A stretch of 64,000 nucleotides of DNA from Mucilaginibacter gotjawali. Its GTDB lineage: Bacteria > Bacteroidota > Bacteroidia > Sphingobacteriales > Sphingobacteriaceae. Shown here piece after piece: positions 57,490-64,000 of the stretch. The notes beneath the pieces are model-generated. The model was not told where the DNA came from and made no database searches. It saw nothing but the letters and a program-made list of their open reading frames with translations. The position numbers and the translations under genes are program-made. The stretch spans positions 1,302,001 through 1,366,000 of the forward strand of contig NZ_AP017313.1 in NCBI RefSeq assembly GCF_002355435.1, in the 5' to 3' direction. The first letter of the stretch is position 1. The number at the start of each line of letters is the position of its first letter.

Positions 57490-60400
57490 ATGAAAAAACC
57501 ATTGAGCGTTTTGCTGCTTTTTGTTCTTGTTATTTGTTTTTTTTCTGAAGCTATTGCGCAAACCACGCCGGCACCGGCTCCGCAATTTGCATTCAGGACT
57601 GATTTGATACCCCCCTCGCCCAATGCAGCTTCTCTTGGCGTGTATGGAATAGTTCCGGTGAGCCTTCAAACGGGTATTCCTGACATTAGCATTCCAATTA
57701 CCGTTGCCAAGGGACAGCAACTGAGCGTTCCTATTACGCTTAATTACCATGGTGGAGGATTTAAGCCGAGCCAGGAAGCAAGCTGGGTGGGGCTTAACTG
57801 GTCATTAGATGCGGGCGGAGTGATTACCCGCATTATACAGGATAAGATAGATGAGTTCATGCCGCCCGCGGGATCATACGACAATACTAACTGGCGCTAC
57901 ACCACCCGCGATTCCATTACGCAAAAGTTTATGGATAATGCCATGTATTATTTTACCAATGACACACAGCCAGACGTATATTCCTTCAACTTTGCGGGGC
58001 ATTCAGGTAAATTCCTTATTTATAAGGGCAAGTTTTACCAGTTTCCATACCAGCAATTAACCATCACCGGCGACCCTACCAATGGGTTTACGATTGTTAC
58101 GCCGGAAGGTAATCAATACCGTTTCGACATCCCGGAAACAACTATCGCTCCGCACAACCCCAGTTTCGACCCGAATAACCCGGTTTATGTATTGCCTACC
58201 AGTTATACTTCAAGCTGGTATTTAAATACCATCCACTCTGCAGATTGGAAAGATGTAATAACTTTTACCTACACGTCCGGGAATACGATTAGCCAAGATG
58301 GCCCCGGAACCCAAAATATGTCGCTACTGGTGCAGGGATACAATGTGCCTATATTAACACCAATTAGTTTCCCATTCCCCACCAGAATTGCAACCCTGCA
58401 GTTGTCAAGTATAATCACGTCAAAAATGACGATTAATTTTAATACGATTGGGGGCAGGCTGGATATCCCCACTTATTCGCTTGATAATATTCAAATATAT
58501 AATTACCAGGGCCAACTGTTAGACCAGTTTAAATTTGATGTAGACTATTTTTCGAACGGTGGTAGTAATAACATCTATACCACCAGGCTAAAGTTAACCG
58601 GGCTTGAAGAAGGAATAAACCCCCTGCATTCAAAAAAGTATTATTTCTATTATAACAACGTGACCGGATGGCCTTCAAAAAAACTGCCCTCAGTTGATCA
58701 TTGGGGATTCTGGAATGGGGCATACGACATTAGTGAAACAGGGACGCTAATGCCAAATACATTATACTCAATGGGTGTCAACAGGGAGCCTGTTTTCCAG
58801 TTTGCGCAGGCGGCTATGCTCAACAAAATTATTTATCCTACCGGCGGCACATCGGTATTTACTTATGAGCCTAATATCTACAACAATGGTTTAAATTACG
58901 TACGACTGAATAAATACAACTATGACTTTATTAACCGGCTCGATACAACAAGCACAGATTTGGTAGTAAATCCTGTTACCTATTTCACTATTAATTATGC
59001 ACAGATGGTGCATGTCATAACTTCACGCATACCTAAGTTGGCAGTTACGTCAGGACAATTAGATCCCAATGGCCCCAATGCAGCAACAAAAGACATTGCC
59101 CCAGAAGTTGTGATTTCATTGGGTTCTCAAAGTTATCCTTTTAAGATCGCAACGAATAGTGATAATCCACAAAAGACAGACTCGGTATTTTTACAACCCG
59201 GTACTTATTCTATGACGGTACAATGCGATGCAAAGGAAAATGCTGTAACCGGAACGGTTACTTATTTGCAGCAAACCAACCAGGTTATCGAAGGGGCAGC
59301 TGGTCCCGGCATCCGTATAAAAAGTATTGTTGATTACACCGACCCTGAATGTTTGCATGTGGCCACCCGCAAGCAATATGTTTACAAAGACAGTGTAGGC
59401 GAATCAACCGGTTATTTGATCAATACTCCAAAATACGGTGGCAGAAATTATACTGACGAATTACATGGCGCATCACAAGGCCAGGGAGGGACTATACTTT
59501 ATAAATACTACACAACATATTCCTCTGTGAATGGTTACGGACAATTCCTGTCGCAGGATATGTATTATAAGAAAGTGTATGAACAGCAGATTGGCAATAC
59601 CGATACCCTGTTGAGCAAATCCGAATTTAGTTTGTTCGACCCCTTAAATTTTACCGGAACCAGTGTATTTATGACCAGGAAGACGGATTATAAAAGGGTA
59701 GGCAATATTTACAATATATTATCGCAGCATGATTATAACTACAGTATCGTTGAAGACAGCAGTTTCTCTGCAGTAAAAATGTACCTGGGCATCAGGCGGA
59801 CTAATGTTTGCGGGTGCCTTCTTGGTATGGTGGTGGCAGATTCGTTAAGGCATTGGAATTATGAAGATTACAGCCTCAACCCTTCATGGCTTAAACTGGT
59901 GTCAGAAAAGCAGTATAATTATTATAATACCAGCGATACAGTAACTACTACGTCGGTCTATGCTTATGATGCTATGCCCCGCAACCGGATCTGGGCATCT
60001 GTAACCGATTCGAAAGGCGCGGTACATGTTGAAAAATACAAATACCCGGAAAGCTATGAGCCTGGGTTTGCATCCTCGTTAACTGACCACGCTATTTACA
60101 GCCCGGTACTGGAGAAACAAACCTGGTTGAAACGATCAGCAACCGATTCGGTTTTAACAAACGGCATCATTACGCAGTGGGACCCGGCACTGCTCAGGCC
60201 CACGGCTTTATACGGATTCGAAAGCGTAACCCCGGTAAGCTCGCTTAATGCCGAAGCTATGGATGCAAGCGGGCTATATGTTAATTACATGAGCGATAGC
60301 CGGTATAAACTAAGGCTAAGCAACGGTTACGACAGCGGTACAGGCAACCTGCTTTGGCAGGACATGACGGGCAATACCGGCATAAAACAAATCAACTACC

Positions 60401-61467
60401 TGTGGGGATACCACAATAACTACCCTATAGCCCAGGTTAAAAATGCCAACCCGGCTGCCATAGCCTATACCAGTTTTGAGGATGACGACAATAGCTTTAC
60501 CTATACCGCAAGCGGGGTAACAAATGCAGATGCGCGCACCGGCGTAAAATGTTATTCGGGCACTATCAGTAAAACAGGTTTGCCTTCAGGTAATTATATC
60601 TTCAGTTTGTGGGGTAAGGGGAGCGGCACCATTACGGTAGGCGGTGTAGCCAAAACCATGACCAGCACCTGGGCTTTCTACCAGTGGCAGCTTACAGGCA
60701 TAACCAGCATCAGCGTAAACAGCAATGGCAACCTGATCGACGAGGTGCGCCTGTTCCCGGTAAATGCGCTGATGACGAGCTATACCTACAACCCTGAAGT
60801 TGGCGTGACAAGTGTCGCCGATACCAGGGACATGCCGCAAACCTATGAGTATGACGATATGCAGCGGCTGCAAAACATCAAGGATAAAAATGGTAATATC
60901 GTAAAAAACTTCACTTATAACTATGCCACCCAAACGGCATACTGGCAGGATACCGGTACATTACAGTGCGTACAAAGTGGCGGGGTTAACACCGGCGAGC
61001 AGCAAATGCAGCAAAAAGACCTTAACCCGCTAAGCCCGACTTATAACCAGTATCAATGGCGCAGCCTGGGCATTAGCAGCAATTGCCCCGTACCTGTTAC
61101 CGTATATGTGCAAATGACGGTAGCTTCGGCCTATACCGGCAGTCCGAACGGGCTAACGCAAACCTACAATACCTATGCCTTTAAAACCTTTTCGGACGCG
61201 GCCTGTACACTTCCGTTTAATGTAACGGCTGACCTGGTTGTTAATTACCAGATAAATTCAACCATCGTATTTAATGATACCACCAAGCCGAACTCGAATA
61301 CCAGTTCGCCGGCTACGATAACTATTACGGCAGGTACCCACCAGGCAACAACAGCCGGTATTGACGTATCGGGATGTAGCGGGTCCGACATCAAGGGCAG
61401 TTGCACCACTTCAACAGTGGTATTGCAAACAGGCACCGGTTATGTACCGGAATATCCGCAGATATAG
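57490..61467 (+). CDS. Large secreted RHS/YD-repeat-like protein, first gene of pair
   Basis: I chose the ATG at 57490 (1325 residues), giving a clean signal peptide (LSVLLLFVLVICFFSEAIAQ); the frame opens at a TTG at 57454. The N-terminal part resembles SpvB/TcaB-type beta shells (GIPDISIPITVAKGQQLSVPITLNYHGGG in part). YD repeats appear late (PQTYEYDDMQRLQNIKDKNGN, near residue 1118). It ends in a Cys-containing strand-rich domain with no hydrolase-like tip. The protein is probably surface-exposed. The next RHS gene starts 31 bp later. Confidence 0.75.
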   Translation: MKKPLSVLLLFVLVICFFSEAIAQTTPAPAPQFAFRTDLIPPSPNAASLGVYGIVPVSLQTGIPDISIPITVAKGQQLSVPITLNYHGGGFKPSQEASWVGLNWSLDAGGVITRIIQDKIDEFMPPAGSYDNTNWRYTTRDSITQKFMDNAMYYFTNDTQPDVYSFNFAGHSGKFLIYKGKFYQFPYQQLTITGDPTNGFTIVTPEGNQYRFDIPETTIAPHNPSFDPNNPVYVLPTSYTSSWYLNTIHSADWKDVITFTYTSGNTISQDGPGTQNMSLLVQGYNVPILTPISFPFPTRIATLQLSSIITSKMTINFNTIGGRLDIPTYSLDNIQIYNYQGQLLDQFKFDVDYFSNGGSNNIYTTRLKLTGLEEGINPLHSKKYYFYYNNVTGWPSKKLPSVDHWGFWNGAYDISETGTLMPNTLYSMGVNREPVFQFAQAAMLNKIIYPTGGTSVFTYEPNIYNNGLNYVRLNKYNYDFINRLDTTSTDLVVNPVTYFTINYAQMVHVITSRIPKLAVTSGQLDPNGPNAATKDIAPEVVISLGSQSYPFKIATNSDNPQKTDSVFLQPGTYSMTVQCDAKENAVTGTVTYLQQTNQVIEGAAGPGIRIKSIVDYTDPECLHVATRKQYVYKDSVGESTGYLINTPKYGGRNYTDELHGASQGQGGTILYKYYTTYSSVNGYGQFLSQDMYYKKVYEQQIGNTDTLLSKSEFSLFDPLNFTGTSVFMTRKTDYKRVGNIYNILSQHDYNYSIVEDSSFSAVKMYLGIRRTNVCGCLLGMVVADSLRHWNYEDYSLNPSWLKLVSEKQYNYYNTSDTVTTTSVYAYDAMPRNRIWASVTDSKGAVHVEKYKYPESYEPGFASSLTDHAIYSPVLEKQTWLKRSATDSVLTNGIITQWDPALLRPTALYGFESVTPVSSLNAEAMDASGLYVNYMSDSRYKLRLSNGYDSGTGNLLWQDMTGNTGIKQINYLWGYHNNYPIAQVKNANPAAIAYTSFEDDDNSFTYTASGVTNADARTGVKCYSGTISKTGLPSGNYIFSLWGKGSGTITVGGVAKTMTSTWAFYQWQLTGITSISVNSNGNLIDEVRLFPVNALMTSYTYNPEVGVTSVADTRDMPQTYEYDDMQRLQNIKDKNGNIVKNFTYNYATQTAYWQDTGTLQCVQSGGVNTGEQQMQQKDLNPLSPTYNQYQWRSLGISSNCPVPVTVYVQMTVASAYTGSPNGLTQTYNTYAFKTFSDAACTLPFNVTADLVVNYQINSTIVFNDTTKPNSNTSSPATITITAGTHQATTAGIDVSGCSGSDIKGSCTTSTVVLQTGTGYVPEYPQI

Positions 61468-61498
61468 AAATGAATAAAGAACCTTACCAGCAATTGAC

Positions 61499-64000
61499 AT
61501 GTACCGTAACAAAATTGTTTATATAACCACCCTGCTGCTGACAGGGGCGCTGCTTCAAAGCCTTGGCGCCTTTGCGCAAACCACCACGCAGAACTATGTG
61601 CAAACGCGCAGCCCACGCACCAAAATCAGCAGCAATACGGTGCTTGACAGCTATACCAGCAATAAAGATTCAGTAAGCGTAACCATCCAGTATATGGACG
61701 GGCTGGGCCGCCCCCTGCAAACGATACAGCAGCAGGGCTCCCAAAGCGGAAAAGACATTGTACAGCCCTTTGCCATCGACCAGCTCGGTCGCGATTCGAT
61801 CAGTTTTTTGCCCTATACGATAAGTTCTGCAACACCGGGCGCCTACCAGCCCACGGCGCTGGATGGCGGTACCGGCTATGCCAGCAGCGCCCAGTACCAG
61901 TTTTACCAGGTTGCAGGGCAGGGATATAAAACCACGCCGTACCCGTACTCGGTAACCGGCTTTGAACCCTCGCCCTTAAACCGGGCGGTGGAACAAGGGG
62001 CGCCAGGCGCCGCCTGGCAACTGAGCACCAGCGGGGTTGCCGGCAGCGGCCACACCGTAAAAATGGCCTATACTACCAATAACCAAACGGTATTTAACCC
62101 GGCAACACTTACCAAAAACCCGGGCAGCCAGCGGGTGGCCCTGTATACGGCATCGGTTAATGCAAATCAAACGCGGGTACTTACCCGCACCGGCAATACG
62201 GCGGTATACGCTACCGACCAATTGGATGTAACGGTAAGCAAGGACGAAAACTGGCTCTCAACTACTGATGGCTGCCTGGGTACCGTAGAAACCTATAAAG
62301 ACAAGGAAGGCCATGTGGTACTGAAGCGCACCTATAACAAAAAGACCAGCACACTGGAAATGCTGAGCACCTATTACGTGTACGACGACCAGAATGAGCT
62401 GGCCTTTGTGCTGCCGCCCGCGGCTAAGCCGGACTCAGCCTGGGCCATCAGCCAGGTTACGCTGGATAACCTGTGCTACCAGTACCGTTATGATGAGCGG
62501 GGAAGGCTGAGCCAGAAGAAGCTGCCCGGCAGGGCATGGGAATATATGGTTTACAATACCCTTGACCAGCCGGTAGCCACGCAGGATAGTTTGCAGCGGG
62601 CCGCCAAACAATGGATCATTACCAAATACGACGGGGCGGGGAGGCCGGCACTCAGCGGCATCTGGACCAATGGCAATACGGCTATTACCAGGGACTCCCT
62701 GCAAAATATACTCAGCACCATCAAGACTAACCTGTGGGAAAGCCCGATTACAACCGGCACCGGGTATAGCAACGTTGCCTGGCCCACCACCGCTTTTACC
62801 CCATTAACCATCAACTATTACGATGGCTATACGGGGATACCGGGTTTGCCGGCAGGGTACAGCGCCCCGGCAGGCGCTACCACCCAAACACTCGGCCTGC
62901 TAACGGCAACAAAAACAGCCGTGTTAAATAATCCCGCTGATATGTTGTGGACCGTTAATTATTATGACGACCTGGGCCGCAGCATCAAAACCTATAAACA
63001 GCATTACCTGGGCGGTACGGTTAATGCGGGCAATTACGATGCTGTTACCACCACTTATAACTTTACCAACGTACCCACCACAGTCACCCGGCAGCACTGG
63101 AACACCACCAACGCCAGTTACCCGGTGGTTACCATTGCCAATACCTACCTGTATGACCATGCAGGAAGGAAGCTGAAAACATGGGAACAGATCACCAAAG
63201 GCAACAGCACGCCCACTACCAAAACCCTGCTGTCAAAAATAATCTATAACGAAATGGGGCAGGTAATGAACAAATACCTGCACAGTACCGACAGTGTACA
63301 CTTTTACCAGGGGGTTGCCTATACCTATAACGAGCGGAGCTGGCTGCTTACCAGCACGGCAGCGTTGTTTGCCATGCAGCTTAAATACAATACCGGCACT
63401 TATAAGCAATACAATGGCAATATAGCCTATCAGTACTATGGTACGCCCGGCGCGCTGAATACCAGCTTCGCCTATACCTACGACCGGCTGAACCGGTTGA
63501 CCTCGGGCATATCCAGCGACAACAATGCCGAGCGCAATATCGGATACGATATGATGGGTAATATCACTACCCTGTCAAGGCTGTATAACAATGTGCTGAT
63601 TGACAGCCTGAACTATAATTACCTGGCCGGAGCCAATGCCACCAACCAGCTGAAAAGCGTAACGGATCTATCCGCCGATGCCAGCGGTACAGGGTACAAC
63701 CCGGGTACGGGCACCTATGTGTATGATGCCAATGGCAACCTGAAGACGGATAACAGCAAAGGTTTAAATATTACCTACAACCTGCTTAACCTGCCTAATA
63801 CTATTACCGGCAATAAAACCATTACCTATACCTATAATGCTGCAGGCGAAAAGCTGCGAAGGGTAAGCCCGGGTACGGGGATAACGGATTATATTGAAGG
63901 AATCCAATACGAGGATAACAATAGCGGAACTTCGGCGATAGCTTTTATACAAACCGAAGAGGGGAAGGCGGTACCGCTAACTACGGGCGGGTACGACTAC
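61499..64000 (+). CDS. DUF6443/RHS-repeat protein, second gene of pair (partial at window end)
   Basis: The frame is open from the ATG at 61499 to the end of the window (834 codons, no stop). A signal peptide (IVYITTLLLTGALLQSLGAFAQ in part) precedes a DUF6443-type start with VTIQYMDGLGRPLQTIQQQG. YD repeats follow: YDGAGRPALSG, YDDLGRSIKTY, YDRLNRLTSG, YDANGNLKTD. RHS proteins of this type form a shell around a C-terminal toxin or other effector, but that end lies outside. GC content looks higher than in the rest of the window. Confidence 0.85.
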   Translation, partial: MYRNKIVYITTLLLTGALLQSLGAFAQTTTQNYVQTRSPRTKISSNTVLDSYTSNKDSVSVTIQYMDGLGRPLQTIQQQGSQSGKDIVQPFAIDQLGRDSISFLPYTISSATPGAYQPTALDGGTGYASSAQYQFYQVAGQGYKTTPYPYSVTGFEPSPLNRAVEQGAPGAAWQLSTSGVAGSGHTVKMAYTTNNQTVFNPATLTKNPGSQRVALYTASVNANQTRVLTRTGNTAVYATDQLDVTVSKDENWLSTTDGCLGTVETYKDKEGHVVLKRTYNKKTSTLEMLSTYYVYDDQNELAFVLPPAAKPDSAWAISQVTLDNLCYQYRYDERGRLSQKKLPGRAWEYMVYNTLDQPVATQDSLQRAAKQWIITKYDGAGRPALSGIWTNGNTAITRDSLQNILSTIKTNLWESPITTGTGYSNVAWPTTAFTPLTINYYDGYTGIPGLPAGYSAPAGATTQTLGLLTATKTAVLNNPADMLWTVNYYDDLGRSIKTYKQHYLGGTVNAGNYDAVTTTYNFTNVPTTVTRQHWNTTNASYPVVTIANTYLYDHAGRKLKTWEQITKGNSTPTTKTLLSKIIYNEMGQVMNKYLHSTDSVHFYQGVAYTYNERSWLLTSTAALFAMQLKYNTGTYKQYNGNIAYQYYGTPGALNTSFAYTYDRLNRLTSGISSDNNAERNIGYDMMGNITTLSRLYNNVLIDSLNYNYLAGANATNQLKSVTDLSADASGTGYNPGTGTYVYDANGNLKTDNSKGLNITYNLLNLPNTITGNKTITYTYNAAGEKLRRVSPGTGITDYIEGIQYEDNNSGTSAIAFIQTEEGKAVPLTTGGYDY

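Noticed and set aside
1..64000. tRNA, rRNA or transposase genes
   Set aside because: I looked for conserved rRNA blocks, tRNA-like cloverleaf arms and transposase motifs by eye and saw none; a tRNA scan would be decisive.

Overview
The window looks like a chromosomal segment of a Bacteroidota bacterium, most likely Sphingobacteriaceae and close to Mucilaginibacter. This placement is inferred, not searched. The supporting signs are a GldA/GldF/GldG gliding cluster, a PorT-like protein, a type IX secretion C-terminal sorting domain, DUF4397 lipoproteins, a DUF6089 barrel protein, DUF6443/RHS proteins, start sites without clear Shine-Dalgarno sequences, and Bacteroidota-type -7 promoter boxes (TAnnTTTG). 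I found no rRNA, tRNA, CRISPR array, insertion sequence or prophage.

Layout. 1-7.8 kb: end of a LytS-like sensor kinase and its LytTR regulator, an L,D-transpeptidase, a low-complexity secreted protein, a barrel protein, an old yellow enzyme, a UbiA prenyltransferase, a Crp-like regulator and an epimerase. 7.8-9.3 kb: a RES/Xre toxin-antitoxin pair and a small orphan gene. 9.3-19 kb: M3 peptidase, secreted small proteins, two PAP2 phosphatases, amino-acid permease, SemiSWEET, Kup potassium transporter and a T9SS cargo protein. 19-26 kb: a GxxExxY putative nuclease framed by inverted repeats, FAH-family enzyme, M23 peptidase, Bcp peroxiredoxin, an ECF sigma factor operon with a tandem-repeat membrane protein, and a class III aminotransferase. 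26-32 kb: two GT4 glycosyltransferases and a GH130-type enzyme, then a DUF58 protein. 32-41 kb: thioredoxin, GldA, an array of four palindromes, a barrel protein, a frameshifted gldF-gldG fusion, dnaN and two DUF4397 lipoproteins. 41-57 kb: DedA, TMEM175-like channel, phospholipase C-like protein, S20, TPR histidine kinase, OsmC, EngB, VOC protein, Gfo/Idh/MocA oxidoreductase, UbiE-PorT, SDR, YqeY, hydrolase-CBS-NadK-DUF6089 run and ExbD. 57.5-64 kb: a two-gene RHS-like cell-surface locus running off the end.

Most genes are housekeeping, envelope or transport genes in short co-directional runs. The most unusual feature lies between genes. At least fifteen intergenic gaps carry degenerate tandem runs of a 7-10 nt 'word', often followed after a short spacer by the reverse complement of that run, so that the gap could fold into a long hairpin. 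The word differs from gap to gap (GTCCGAAA, GTTCATTA, CCATGGT, GTTGATTAG, GTCTGAA, GTTGTAATG), but the layout is the same. Arms often begin at a stop codon or finish just before a start codon. In one case the arms enclose a GxxExxY PD-(D/E)XK-like nuclease gene. I regard this repeat class, the nuclease cassette and the four covarying palindromes at 34.55-34.74 kb as the best candidates for undescribed biology.
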